From contig NC_014837.1 in the NCBI RefSeq assembly GCF_000175935.2, positions 1,426,001 through 1,490,000 of the forward strand: a stretch of DNA of 64,000 bases, written 5' to 3'. The DNA is from Pantoea sp. At-9b (GTDB taxonomy: Bacteria > Pseudomonadota > Gammaproteobacteria > Enterobacterales > Enterobacteriaceae). The position numbers and the translations under genes were made by a program. Shown piece after piece: positions 36,483-46,943 of this stretch; within the stretch, counting starts at the first letter, position 1, and the number at the start of each line of letters is the position of its first letter. The notes beneath the pieces are model-generated. The model was not told where the DNA came from, did not search any database, and saw only the letters and a list, made by a program, of their open reading frames with translations.

Positions 36483-36704
36483 TTACACCGGCACCGATGT
36501 CTCCACTGGCACAATCAGGCTGGCGTGATTGCCTTTTGGCCCTTCATGGACATCAAACTGAACCTGCTGGCCGGCTTTCAGCGTTCTGTATCCCTCCATC
36601 TGGATCGTGGAGTAGTGTGCGAAGATATCGTCGCCGCCGCCAATCGGACAGATAAAGCCGAAGCCTTTGGCGTTATTGAACCATTTAACAGTACCCGTCT
36701 CCAT
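36483..36704 (-). CDS. cspD: Cold-shock-like protein CspD
   Basis: Single OB-fold cold-shock domain protein of 73 residues (E. coli 74) that binds single-stranded DNA and blocks replication in stationary phase; not cold-induced in E. coli. RNP1 is KGFGFI and RNP2 is DIFAHY. The ATG at 36704 fits (METGTVKWFNN), with GAGGGAAG upstream; an in-frame start eight codons earlier would extend past the domain. Divergent from clpS, as in E. coli, where ClpAP degrades CspD. Confidence 0.94.
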   Translation of the reverse strand: METGTVKWFNNAKGFGFICPIGGGDDIFAHYSTIQMEGYRTLKAGQQVQFDVHEGPKGNHASLIVPVETSVPV

Positions 36705-37027
36705 GCTTTTACTTCCCTCGCAAGACATTTTGATAAGTAGGTGAGGTTATTGAAGCTGTGAGTCGAGTTTGTTCAAAACTCACTCAGCTTGTGTAAGTAG
36801 AATGTAGAGAAACGGTCCTTATCGTCAAGCAAACGACCCGAGCGCGCAGGGGGAAATTCATCAAAATTTGAGGCAGTTAACGCTATTGCAAATTTTGTGA
36901 TACAGGTCGCGCATGTGCTTTCAGGACCATTTTTTACTGAGGGTAAAGTGGCTTGACAGGCATGTTAAACTTTAGGTGTGAGCGCAGAAATGCGCACAAC
37001 CGTAACGCAGAATTTCGACGGAACATT
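36705..37027. other. cspD-clpS divergent spacer
   Basis: No gene seen in these 323 bases. They hold both promoters. A TTGACA at 36953-36958 is the best -35-like hexamer toward clpS, but no good -10 stands 16-18 bases after it, so the promoter cannot be fixed by eye. The stretch is A+T-richer than the flanking genes. Confidence 0.5.
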
Positions 37028-37348
37028 ATGGCAAACACAAACGACTGGCTTAACTTTGAACATCTGGCCGAAGACAAAGTACGCGAAGGGTTAAAGCCGC
37101 CTTCAATGTATAAAGTCATTCTGAATAATGACGATTATACACCTATGGAATTTGTTATTGACGTTCTGCAAAAGTTCTTTTCTTATGATGTTGAACGTGC
37201 AACGCAGCTGATGTTGAAAGTTCACTACCAGGGAAAGGCAATCTGTGGTGTATTTACTGCAGAAGTGGCGGAAACCAAAGTTGCCCAAGTGAACATTTAC
37301 GCACGAGAAAATGAACATCCGTTGCTGTGTACGCTGGAAAAAGCCTGA
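37028..37348 (+). CDS. clpS: ATP-dependent Clp protease adaptor ClpS
   Basis: Adaptor that delivers N-degron substrates to ClpAP. The 106 residues equal E. coli ClpS. The variable N-terminal arm precedes the folded core [20 protein letters not shown]; Asn34/Asp35/Asp36-type residues and His66-type region ([11 protein letters not shown]) that bind the substrate N-terminus are present. The start 37028 is taken from the family; an open frame 25 codons upstream is not needed. clpA follows after 55 bases in the same operon. Confidence 0.96.
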   Translation: MANTNDWLNFEHLAEDKVREGLKPPSMYKVILNNDDYTPMEFVIDVLQKFFSYDVERATQLMLKVHYQGKAICGVFTAEVAETKVAQVNIYARENEHPLLCTLEKA

Positions 37349-37403
37349 AACCGTCTCCATATAGGGGAAAGGTCGTCAGAGCGATAATTGGGGGAGGTGC
37401 CTA

Positions 37404-39683
37404 ATGCTCAATCAAGAACTGGAACTCAGTTTAAACATGGCTTTCGCCAGAGCGCGTGAGCACCGTCATGAGTTTATGACCGTCGAGCATCTGTTGCTGG
37501 CTCTGCTCAGCAACCCGTCGGCCAGAGAGGCACTGGAAGCCTGTACGGTGGATATCGTGGCTCTGCGACAGGAACTCGAAGCCTTCATCGAACAAACCAC
37601 ACCGGTGTTGCCTGCCAGTGAAGAGGAGCGCGATACACAACCGACGCTCAGCTTCCAGCGCGTGCTGCAACGTGCGGTTTTCCATGTCCAGTCATCCGGG
37701 CGCAGTGAAGTGTCTGGCGCGAATGTGCTGGTCGCCATCTTCAGCGAGCAGGAGTCGCAAGCGGCTTATCTGCTGCGTAAACACGAAGTGAGCCGCCTCG
37801 ATGTGGTGAACTTTATCTCCCACGGTACGCGTAAAGACGAGCCTGGCCAGGCGCAAAATAATGCGGAAAATCCGGTTAACGAAGAGCAAGCAGGCGGGGA
37901 GGAACGTATGGAAAACTTCACCACCAATCTCAATCAGCTTGCTCGAGTCGGTGGGATCGACCCGCTGATCGGCCGCGAGAAAGAGCTGGAACGTGCTATT
38001 CAGGTATTGTGCCGTCGCCGTAAAAACAACCCGCTGCTGGTGGGTGAGTCCGGGGTCGGTAAAACCGCGATTGCCGAAGGTCTTGCCTGGCGAATTGTGC
38101 AGGGCGATGTGCCAGAAGTGATGAAAGATTGCACTATCTACTCGCTGGACATTGGTTCGCTGTTGGCAGGCACCAAGTATCGTGGTGACTTTGAAAAACG
38201 TTTCAAAGCGCTGCTGAAGCAGTTGGAGCAGGACAACAGCAGCATTCTGTTCATCGATGAGATCCACACCATCATCGGTGCGGGTGCGGCATCGGGTGGG
38301 CAGGTGGATGCCGCGAACCTGATCAAGCCTTTGCTTTCCAGCGGTAAAATTCGCGTGATGGGTTCTACCACCTATCAGGAATTCAGTAACATTTTTGAGA
38401 AAGATCGGGCGCTGGCACGTCGTTTCCAGAAAATCGACATCACTGAACCGTCGGTTGAAGAAACGGTGCAGATCCTCAATGGCCTGAAACCGAAATACGA
38501 AGCGCACCACGATGTTCGCTACACCGCCAAAGCGGTTCGAGCGGCGGTGGAGCTGGCGGTGAAATACATCAACGATCGTCATTTGCCGGATAAGGCGATT
38601 GATGTGATCGATGAAGCCGGTGCGCGTGCGCGCCTGGTGCCCGCCAGCAAACGGAAAAAAACGGTCAATGTCTCCGATATTGAGACGGTGGTTGCGCGTA
38701 TTGCGCGTATCCCGGAACAAAGTGTCTCGGCGACCGATCGTGATACGCTGAAAAACCTCGGCGATCGTCTGAAAATGCTGGTATTTGGTCAGGATAATGC
38801 CATCGAGGCGCTGACTGAAGCCATCAAGATGAGCCGTGCTGGTCTCGGCCAGGAACGTAAACCGGTCGGTTCCTTCCTGTTTGCCGGTCCTACCGGGGTC
38901 GGTAAAACCGAGGTGACGGTGCAGTTGGCGAAAGCGCTGGGTATTGAGTTGCTGCGTTTCGATATGTCGGAATATATGGAGCGTCATACCGTCAGCCGTC
39001 TGATTGGTGCACCTCCGGGCTATGTCGGCTTTGACCAGGGTGGCTTGCTCACCGATGCGGTGATCAAACATCCGCACGCCGTGGTGTTGCTGGATGAAAT
39101 CGAGAAAGCGCATCCGGATGTGTTCAACCTGCTGTTGCAGGTGATGGATAACGGTATGTTGACGGATAACAACGGCCGTAAAGCCGATTTCCGCAACGTC
39201 GTGCTGGTGATGACCACCAACGCCGGGGTACGTGAGACCGAGCGTAAATCGATTGGCCTGATTCAGCAGGACAACAGCACTGACGCGATGGAAGAGATCA
39301 AAAAGATCTTTACGCCGGAGTTCCGTAACCGTCTCGACAACATTATCTGGTTCCGTCACCTGTCTACCGAGGTGATTCATCAGGTGGTGGATAAATTTAT
39401 CGTCGAGCTTCAGGCGCAGTTGGATGCGAAAGGCGTGTCGCTGGAAGTCAGCGATGATGCACGTGACTGGCTGGCTGAGAAAGGTTACGACAAAGCGATG
39501 GGTGCACGTCCGATGGCGCGTACCGTGCAGGAAAACCTGAAAAAACCGCTCGCCAACGAACTGCTGTTTGGTTCACTGGTGGATGGTGGATCAGTGTCCG
39601 TTGCGCTGGATAAAGAGAAAAACCAGCTGACGTATCACTTCCTGAGTGCGGAAAAACGCAAAACCGAAGGCACGGTGCATTAA
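37404..39683 (+). CDS. clpA: ATP-dependent Clp protease ATP-binding subunit ClpA
   Basis: AAA+ unfoldase that feeds proteins to ClpP. The 759 residues (E. coli 758) comprise the N domain (about 1-145, ClpS contact), D1 with Walker A GESGVGKT (214-221) and Walker [10 protein letters not shown], and D2 with GPTGVGKT and [13 protein letters not shown]. The D2 pore and the ClpP-binding loop IGL ([10 protein letters not shown]) are intact. GGAGG precedes the ATG. Ends with a good terminator. Confidence 0.97.
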   Translation: MLNQELELSLNMAFARAREHRHEFMTVEHLLLALLSNPSAREALEACTVDIVALRQELEAFIEQTTPVLPASEEERDTQPTLSFQRVLQRAVFHVQSSGRSEVSGANVLVAIFSEQESQAAYLLRKHEVSRLDVVNFISHGTRKDEPGQAQNNAENPVNEEQAGGEERMENFTTNLNQLARVGGIDPLIGREKELERAIQVLCRRRKNNPLLVGESGVGKTAIAEGLAWRIVQGDVPEVMKDCTIYSLDIGSLLAGTKYRGDFEKRFKALLKQLEQDNSSILFIDEIHTIIGAGAASGGQVDAANLIKPLLSSGKIRVMGSTTYQEFSNIFEKDRALARRFQKIDITEPSVEETVQILNGLKPKYEAHHDVRYTAKAVRAAVELAVKYINDRHLPDKAIDVIDEAGARARLVPASKRKKTVNVSDIETVVARIARIPEQSVSATDRDTLKNLGDRLKMLVFGQDNAIEALTEAIKMSRAGLGQERKPVGSFLFAGPTGVGKTEVTVQLAKALGIELLRFDMSEYMERHTVSRLIGAPPGYVGFDQGGLLTDAVIKHPHAVVLLDEIEKAHPDVFNLLLQVMDNGMLTDNNGRKADFRNVVLVMTTNAGVRETERKSIGLIQQDNSTDAMEEIKKIFTPEFRNRLDNIIWFRHLSTEVIHQVVDKFIVELQAQLDAKGVSLEVSDDARDWLAEKGYDKAMGARPMARTVQENLKKPLANELLFGSLVDGGSVSVALDKEKNQLTYHFLSAEKRKTEGTVH

Positions 39684-39702
39684 TTAAAAGCCTTGTAGGA
39701 CA

Positions 39703-39741
39703 AAAGCCCCTCTGGTGCATTGCATCAGGGGGGCTTTTTTA
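39703..39741 (+). terminator. Terminator of clpSA
   Basis: AAAGCCCC and GGGGGGCTTT arms extended by CTG/CAG form a stem followed by six T, 20 bases after the clpA stop. Confidence 0.85.
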
Positions 39742-39758
39742 TATGCCTGCATTGACTC

Positions 39759-39830
39759 GTAGCGGCGTGATTTATCGCGCAAATCAGTGCCAGTTGCCGA
39801 TAAGACCCGCGCGATAAATCGCGCCGCTAC
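39759..39830. repeat. REP-like pair between clpA and infA
   Basis: A plus-strand unit (39759-39780) and a minus-strand unit (39809-39830), 22 bases each with one mismatch, point toward each other over 28 bases. Unit: GTAGCGGCG, C or T, GATTTATC, then GCGC. This is a BIME-like arrangement between convergent genes. In E. coli the tRNA gene serW lies between clpA and infA; no tRNA is present here. Confidence 0.88.
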
Positions 39831-39842
39831 GGATTAAGCATG

Positions 39843-39873
39843 AAAAAGGCCGGATACGTATCCGGCCTTTTTT
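39843..39873. terminator. Bidirectional terminator, mainly of infA
   Basis: AAAAAGGCCGGATAC and GTATCCGGCCTTTTT are perfectly complementary with no separate loop, with T on both ends in either reading direction. It lies 33 bases after the infA stop. Confidence 0.85.
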
Positions 39874-39906
39874 CGCGTTCAGAAAACGCGTGACGTGAAC
39901 AACAAA

Positions 39907-40470
<564 letters not shown>

Positions 40471-41163
40471 TCAAAAAAGGGTTTGTGTTTGCCAGCAACC
40501 GGCTAAAACAGGCTGCCATGCCAAGGTTTGTACATACTGCAAATAATCACCGCGTGGAATGTCCACCGCGCCTAATGAGGCGGTATGAGGGTTCAGCACC
40601 TGGCAATCAATCAACCGGCCATGGTGTTGCAGAAAATGCTGGCTGAAAACCCACAACGCGGTTTTGGAGGCATTTTCCTGCCGACTGAACATCGACTCGC
40701 CACAAAAAATCTGTCCCAACGCGAGACCATATAATCCACCCACCAGGCGCTGTTCATGCCACACCTCAACAGAATGTGCGTGACCCAGTTCATACAGTCG
40801 TAGCCAGGCGCGTTTCACCTCGAAGGTGATCCAGGTCCCTTCCTGACGATTACTGGCGCAGCCTTCCAGCACCTGTGCAAAGGCCTGGTTCATGGTGACA
40901 CGGTACGGTGATTGGCGGTGAAAGCGTGCCATGCTGCGGCTGAGATGAAATGACTCCGGCAACAACACGGCGCGGGGATCAGGCGACCACCAGAGAATCG
41001 GGTCGCCGGGCGAAAACCACGGAAAAATACCGCGCTGGTACGCATTCATCAGACGGGCAGGGGAGAGATCACCGCCCATCGCCAGCAAGCCATTTGGCTC
41101 GCGTAGCGCCATTTCCGGAGGCGGGAAATGCAGCGAATCGCGTGACAGTTGAACCAATCTCAT
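40471..41163 (-). CDS. aat: Leucyl/phenylalanyl-tRNA--protein transferase Aat
   Basis: Adds Leu or Phe from aminoacyl-tRNA to proteins with N-terminal Arg or Lys, making N-degrons for ClpS-ClpAP. The 230 residues (E. coli 234) show [18 protein letters not shown], the [23 protein letters not shown] core in two parts, GESMFSR and [15 protein letters not shown]. The start 41163 matches MRLVQLS; four extra upstream codons are less likely. The C-terminus (after residue 210) is unlike the E. coli one. Follows cydC by 33 bases; ClpS and ClpA are encoded close by. Confidence 0.95.
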   Translation of the reverse strand: MRLVQLSRDSLHFPPPEMALREPNGLLAMGGDLSPARLMNAYQRGIFPWFSPGDPILWWSPDPRAVLLPESFHLSRSMARFHRQSPYRVTMNQAFAQVLEGCASNRQEGTWITFEVKRAWLRLYELGHAHSVEVWHEQRLVGGLYGLALGQIFCGESMFSRQENASKTALWVFSQHFLQHHGRLIDCQVLNPHTASLGAVDIPRGDYLQYVQTLAWQPVLAGCWQTQTLF

Positions 41164-41196
41164 TGCGTTAATCACCCTTACAGCAGTTCGCTAAGA

Positions 41197-42927
41197 CTAT
41201 AGCGCAAACCGTTGCTGGAAACGCCAGTAGCGTCCTGCTTTTGAGATTAATTCGTCATGGGTACCGGATTCAATAATGCGCCCCTGATCCATCACGCAAA
41301 TACGATCCATTTGTGCCAGACCACTCAGGCGATGCGTGACCATAATTAAGGTTTTGCCATGACTGACCCGCTGCAACAGCGTGAGAATTTGCTGCTCGGT
41401 AGTGGCGTCTAATCCTTCCGTTGGCTCATCCAGCAACCACAGGTCACCACCATGCAACAAGGCGCGTGCAATCGCCAGACGGCGTAGTTCGCCACCGGAA
41501 AGAGGGCGACCTCCTTCTCCCATCCAGGCATTCAGCCCTTCGCTGTGGTCGGCCAAATGGCCGAGGCCCACCTGATGCAGAGCATCAATGAGCTGCTCAT
41601 CGCTCGCTGTCGGTGAGGCCAGCAACAGATTGTCACGCAGGGTTTGGCTGAACAGATGCACCCGCTGCGTTACCATGCTAATGCGTTGGCGCAGTGAGGC
41701 TTCATCCCAACTGGCGATAGGCAAGTCGTTCAGGGTGATATTGCCCTGTTGCGCTTCCCAGCCACGGGTGATCAAGGCCAGCAGACTGGATTTGCCGCAG
41801 CCGGTTGGCCCAAGCAGCGCCAGATGCTCGCCAGGTTGCAAATGCAGGGAAAAATCATTCAGCACCGCTTCCGGACGCTGCGGATAGCTGAACTGAATAT
41901 TTTCCAACGCCAGACGCATCCCAGGTAACGTGTTGACTTTGGTGGTCGGGAAACGGATTGCCGGAGGTTGATCGATAATCTCCTGCACGCGCTGTGCGGC
42001 GCTGGTGACCTGCGCTAACGGCAGAAAGGCACCAGCAACCGGGGCCAGAGCCTCAAATGCCGCTAACCCGCAAAAGACAAACAGCGCGATCAGGGCACCA
42101 GGTGCGCTATCCCCACCAATGCCTGCCGCAGAGACCCACAGCAACAGCGTGACGGTCACGCCGGTGATAAGCAGCAACAGGCTTTGCGCCAGCGCCTGTA
42201 AACGATGCTGTTTACGCTGCGCCAGCTGCCAGTCTGCTTCTTCACGATCCAGTTGTGCGCGCCAGCGTGTTGCCGCGCCATAAATTTGCAGTTCGGCCAG
42301 ACCCGTAAGCCACAGCGTCAGTTGTAAACGCCAGTTGGCCTGATGGTGGGCAATTCGCTGCCCCGCAGCCGTGCCAACACGCCAGAACAGCGGTGGCATC
42401 AGCAACAGTGTCGCCAGCATGATGCCGCCCAGCAACAACGCCAGTGGCACATCCAGCCAGGACAATCCCAGGGTTACAGCAAAGATCACCACTGCTGCCC
42501 CGATCAGCGGCGAAATTACGCGCAGATAGAGATGGTCAAGCGTGTCAACATCACTGACAAAGCGGTTCAGTAGATCGCCCTGGCGGAATTGCGCCAGCTG
42601 CTGCGGTGCCAGCGCAATTAATTTGCTGAAAGTGAAGACGCGCAAATGCTGCAACACGCGGAAGGTCGCATCATGGCTGACCAGACGCTCAAAATAGCGG
42701 GCGGCAGTACGAATGATGGCTGCGCCGCGTACACCGGCAGCAGGCAACATATAGTTAAAACTGTACAGGCCTGCCACGCCAGCCACTGATGAGGCGGCAA
42801 GGAACCAACCGGAGAGCGTCAGCAGACCGATGCTGGCCAACAGGGTCGCGATGGCCAGCACTATCCCCAGACCGAGACGCCATGGATGGCGTCGCCACAG
42901 GCGGAGGAAAGGAATCAAACTCTGCAT
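41197..42927 (-). CDS. cydC: Glutathione/cysteine exporter ATP-binding/permease CydC
   Basis: Half-transporter of the CydDC ABC exporter, which sends cysteine and glutathione to the periplasm and is needed for cytochrome bd assembly. The 576 residues (E. coli 573) have six membrane segments (to about 310) and an ATPase domain: Walker A GPTGCGKSS, signature LSGGELRRL, Walker B LWLLDEPTEGLD. The start overlaps the cydD stop (TGATG), so the two are coupled. Confidence 0.95.
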   Translation of the reverse strand: MQSLIPFLRLWRRHPWRLGLGIVLAIATLLASIGLLTLSGWFLAASSVAGVAGLYSFNYMLPAAGVRGAAIIRTAARYFERLVSHDATFRVLQHLRVFTFSKLIALAPQQLAQFRQGDLLNRFVSDVDTLDHLYLRVISPLIGAAVVIFAVTLGLSWLDVPLALLLGGIMLATLLLMPPLFWRVGTAAGQRIAHHQANWRLQLTLWLTGLAELQIYGAATRWRAQLDREEADWQLAQRKQHRLQALAQSLLLLITGVTVTLLLWVSAAGIGGDSAPGALIALFVFCGLAAFEALAPVAGAFLPLAQVTSAAQRVQEIIDQPPAIRFPTTKVNTLPGMRLALENIQFSYPQRPEAVLNDFSLHLQPGEHLALLGPTGCGKSSLLALITRGWEAQQGNITLNDLPIASWDEASLRQRISMVTQRVHLFSQTLRDNLLLASPTASDEQLIDALHQVGLGHLADHSEGLNAWMGEGGRPLSGGELRRLAIARALLHGGDLWLLDEPTEGLDATTEQQILTLLQRVSHGKTLIMVTHRLSGLAQMDRICVMDQGRIIESGTHDELISKAGRYWRFQQRFAL

Positions 42928-44696
42928 CAGGCAATCTCCCTCTGGCGGTGTTGCACCATCTCACGCAATGGGCCTTCCTGCTGATACAACTGCTGCCACT
43001 CACCTTGCTGCACCAGTTGGCCGTGTTGCATCACCCAGATTTCATCCCAGCTGGCGAGGTCACCGAGTTGATGCGTAATCATCAGGGTGGTTTGCTGCGT
43101 GGCGGCCTGTTTCAGCGCGCTCATCACACGTTGTTCGCTCTGGCTATCCAGGCCGGAGCCCGGTTCATCCAGTAACAGCAGTTGCGCTGGTTTCAGCAAC
43201 GCGCGGGCAACCGCAACGCGTTGCGCCTGGCCGACGGATAAGCCTGTTGCACCGTCGCCAAGTGGCGTATCCAGCCCCTGGGGCAAGCGCGGCAGAAATT
43301 CAGTGACAGCGGCCAGAACGAGGGCATTTTCCAGTTCAGCTTCACTCACGGTACGCCCCATCAGTACATTCTCGCGTAGGGTACTGGCCGGTAAGTGGGG
43401 ATTTTGACCGACCCAGGCGAGGTGTTGTTGCCAGGCTGAGCGCGTAATCTCACGCAACTCGATACCATTGATTTTCAGCGAACCCTGATAAGGCAGAAAG
43501 CCGAGCAGTACGTTCATCAAGGCGGTTTTTCCTGCACCGCTTTGACCTACCAGCGCCACGCGTTTGCCAGCGCTGAGACTAAAGGTCAGCGGCTGAGACA
43601 GCGGCTCCCCTTTGGCCGTCATCACCACCAGATCATGGGCTTGCAGCTGCAATGGGGCGGAGAAGGCGCAAGACTCACCTGACTCGCCAGCTTGCACGTC
43701 CGGGCTTTCCTGCAAAAAGCGGTCGAGGGCATCGGCACCACCCACCGCCTGCGCTTTGGCATGGTAAAAGGTGCCTAAATCGCGCAGTGGCTGAAAGAAT
43801 TCGGGGGCAAGGATTAAGGCGAGGAAACCTGCGAACAACGTGACGCCGCTGTGATAATGACCAAAATTCAGCTCACCAAGGTAGGAAAAGCCGAAGTACA
43901 CCGCGACCACCGCAATCGCCAGCGAAGCAAAGAATTCCAGCACCGCCGAGGAGAGGAAGGCAAGGCGCAGCACTTCCATGGTCCGTTGGCGAAAGTCGGT
44001 GGTGCTACGGGTGATGGCCTGTTGTTCTGCACTGGCGCGATCAAACAGGCGCAGCGTTTCACGGCCACGCAGGCGGTCGTAGAAATCTCCGCTCAGGCGG
44101 GCCAGGGCAAGGAAATTGCGGCGGTTGGCATCGGCAGCGCCCATACCGACCATCGCCATAAAAAACGGGATCAATGGCGCAGTGGCTAATAAAATCAGGC
44201 CCGCTGCCCAGTTAATCGGGAAGATCGCCACCAGTATCGCACAGGGGATAAACACCGCCAGCGACATCTGTGGCAGATAGCGCGCGTAATAATCCTGCAT
44301 CTCCTCAATCTGCTCCAGCAGCAGCGTGGCCCAGCTGCCAGCTGGCTTGCCCTGAATCCAGGCCGGACCCAGCGTATTCAGGCGATCCAGTACCTGCTGG
44401 CGCAAGGCGCGGCGGATTGCCATCCCGGCACGCTGGCCTGCCATTTCGCGGCCATAATTCAGCACGGCACGCAGCACAAAGCACAGTAGCAGCAGACTGA
44501 ACGGGGTGAGTAATTCAGCCCGTGGCTGATGGGTGATGATCAGCGCCTGCAACAGCGAGGCGAGCAGCCAGGCCTGGGCAATAATCACCAATGCGCTGGC
44601 AAATCCCAACAGCGAGACCAGACGCAAACTGCGCGCACCGTGATGACGTTGCTGGCGGAGCCAGCGGATAAGTTCCTGTTGCCGCGATTTGTTCAT
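42927..44696 (-). CDS. cydD: Glutathione/cysteine exporter ATP-binding/permease CydD
   Basis: Partner half-transporter of CydC, 589 residues (E. coli 588). Six membrane segments are followed by the ATPase domain: Walker A GQSGAGKTA, signature LSVGQAQRV with Val in place of the usual Gly, as seen in CydD, and Walker B LLLLDEPGSGLD. It begins 146 bases after the trxB stop, and the trxB terminator lies between. cydD is the first gene of cydDC-aat. Confidence 0.95.
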   Translation of the reverse strand: MNKSRQQELIRWLRQQRHHGARSLRLVSLLGFASALVIIAQAWLLASLLQALIITHQPRAELLTPFSLLLLCFVLRAVLNYGREMAGQRAGMAIRRALRQQVLDRLNTLGPAWIQGKPAGSWATLLLEQIEEMQDYYARYLPQMSLAVFIPCAILVAIFPINWAAGLILLATAPLIPFFMAMVGMGAADANRRNFLALARLSGDFYDRLRGRETLRLFDRASAEQQAITRSTTDFRQRTMEVLRLAFLSSAVLEFFASLAIAVVAVYFGFSYLGELNFGHYHSGVTLFAGFLALILAPEFFQPLRDLGTFYHAKAQAVGGADALDRFLQESPDVQAGESGESCAFSAPLQLQAHDLVVMTAKGEPLSQPLTFSLSAGKRVALVGQSGAGKTALMNVLLGFLPYQGSLKINGIELREITRSAWQQHLAWVGQNPHLPASTLRENVLMGRTVSEAELENALVLAAVTEFLPRLPQGLDTPLGDGATGLSVGQAQRVAVARALLKPAQLLLLDEPGSGLDSQSEQRVMSALKQAATQQTTLMITHQLGDLASWDEIWVMQHGQLVQQGEWQQLYQQEGPLREMVQHRQREIA

Positions 44697-44785
44697 ACGA
44701 AGCCGTTCAATTACTCAGAAGAGAAGCTGTTGCGAGGTTAAAAACCCCAACAACGTCAGGCGCATGAACTGTAGCACGCAGGTAA

Positions 44786-44814
44786 TAAAAAAGGCGACCA
44801 AAACAGGTCGCCTT
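44786..44814 (-). terminator. Terminator of trxB
   Basis: On the minus strand AAGGCGACC / GGTCGCCTT, nine pairs over six bases, is followed by TTTTTT ATT. It starts 28 bases after the trxB stop. Confidence 0.88.
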
Positions 44815-44842
44815 CAAGAAATATGATCAGGTTATTAACAAG

Positions 44843-46329
<1,487 letters not shown>

Positions 46330-46824
46330 ATGGTAGACAATAAGAAGCGCCCCGGAAAAGATCTGGATCGTATCGACAGAAACATTCTGAATGAATTGCA
46401 GAAAGACGGTCGTATTTCCAATGTCGAGCTTTCGAAACGTGTTGGATTATCGCCGACGCCGTGTCTTGAGCGTGTTCGTCGCTTGGAACGTCAGGGTTTC
46501 ATTCTTGGCTATACCGCACAGCTCAACCCGCATTATCTTGACGCTTCACTGCTGGTATTTGTTGAGATTACTCTGAATCGTGGCGCGCCAGATGTGTTTG
46601 AGCAATTTAACGCCGCCGTGCAAAAACTTGAGGAAACTCAAGAGTGTCACCTCGTTTCCGGTGACTTTGACTATCTGCTGAAAACCCGTGTGCCGGATAT
46701 GTCCGCCTATCGTAAACTGCTGGGTGAAACCTTGCTGCGCCTGCCGGGCGTAAACGACACCCGCACCTACGTGGTAATGGAAGAGGTCAAACAGAGCAAT
46801 CGCCTGGTGATCAAAACCCGTTAA
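46330..46824 (+). CDS. lrp: Leucine-responsive regulatory protein Lrp
   Basis: Global regulator of amino acid metabolism and pili, 164 residues as in E. coli. The N-terminal helix-turn-helix (about 14-60, LDRIDRNILNELQKDGRISNV and LSKRVGLSPTPCLERVRRLE) is followed by the RAM effector domain (about 75-160). AAGAGAG lies about 9 bases before the ATG. A hairpin follows at 46885-46906, after the ftsK LexA box. Confidence 0.97.
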   Translation: MVDNKKRPGKDLDRIDRNILNELQKDGRISNVELSKRVGLSPTPCLERVRRLERQGFILGYTAQLNPHYLDASLLVFVEITLNRGAPDVFEQFNAAVQKLEETQECHLVSGDFDYLLKTRVPDMSAYRKLLGETLLRLPGVNDTRTYVVMEEVKQSNRLVIKTR

Positions 46825-46862
46825 CGCAGGGCAGGTGCAAAGCGTGCAGGATTTCGGTACAC

Positions 46863-46882
46863 TCCTGTGAATTCATACAGGA
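46863..46882 (+). promoter_or_regulatory. LexA box upstream of ftsK
   Basis: CTGT-GAATTCAT-ACAG matches the LexA core CTGT-N8-ACAG exactly, with further agreement in the flanks. It lies 62 bases before the ftsK start. ftsK (dinH) is SOS-induced in E. coli from the same location. Confidence 0.85.
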
Positions 46883-46884
46883 CC

Positions 46885-46906
46885 AGCGTCGGGCTAGCCC
46901 GGCGCT
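46885..46906 (+). terminator. Hairpin after lrp
   Basis: AGCGTCGGGC / GCCCGGCGCT pair at nine of ten positions across TA, then GTTGCCTTCTT. It begins 60 bases after the lrp stop, directly behind the LexA box, so it may end lrp transcripts partially while lying within the ftsK leader. Confidence 0.55.
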
Positions 46907-46943
46907 GTTGCCTTCTTAATTTACAGGCACCTGGAGAGTTCTC

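Noticed and set aside
37692..39380. A 562-codon open frame antisense to clpA
   Set aside because: It mirrors the high G+C third positions of clpA, has no ribosome site and no recognisable domain; clpA is certain.
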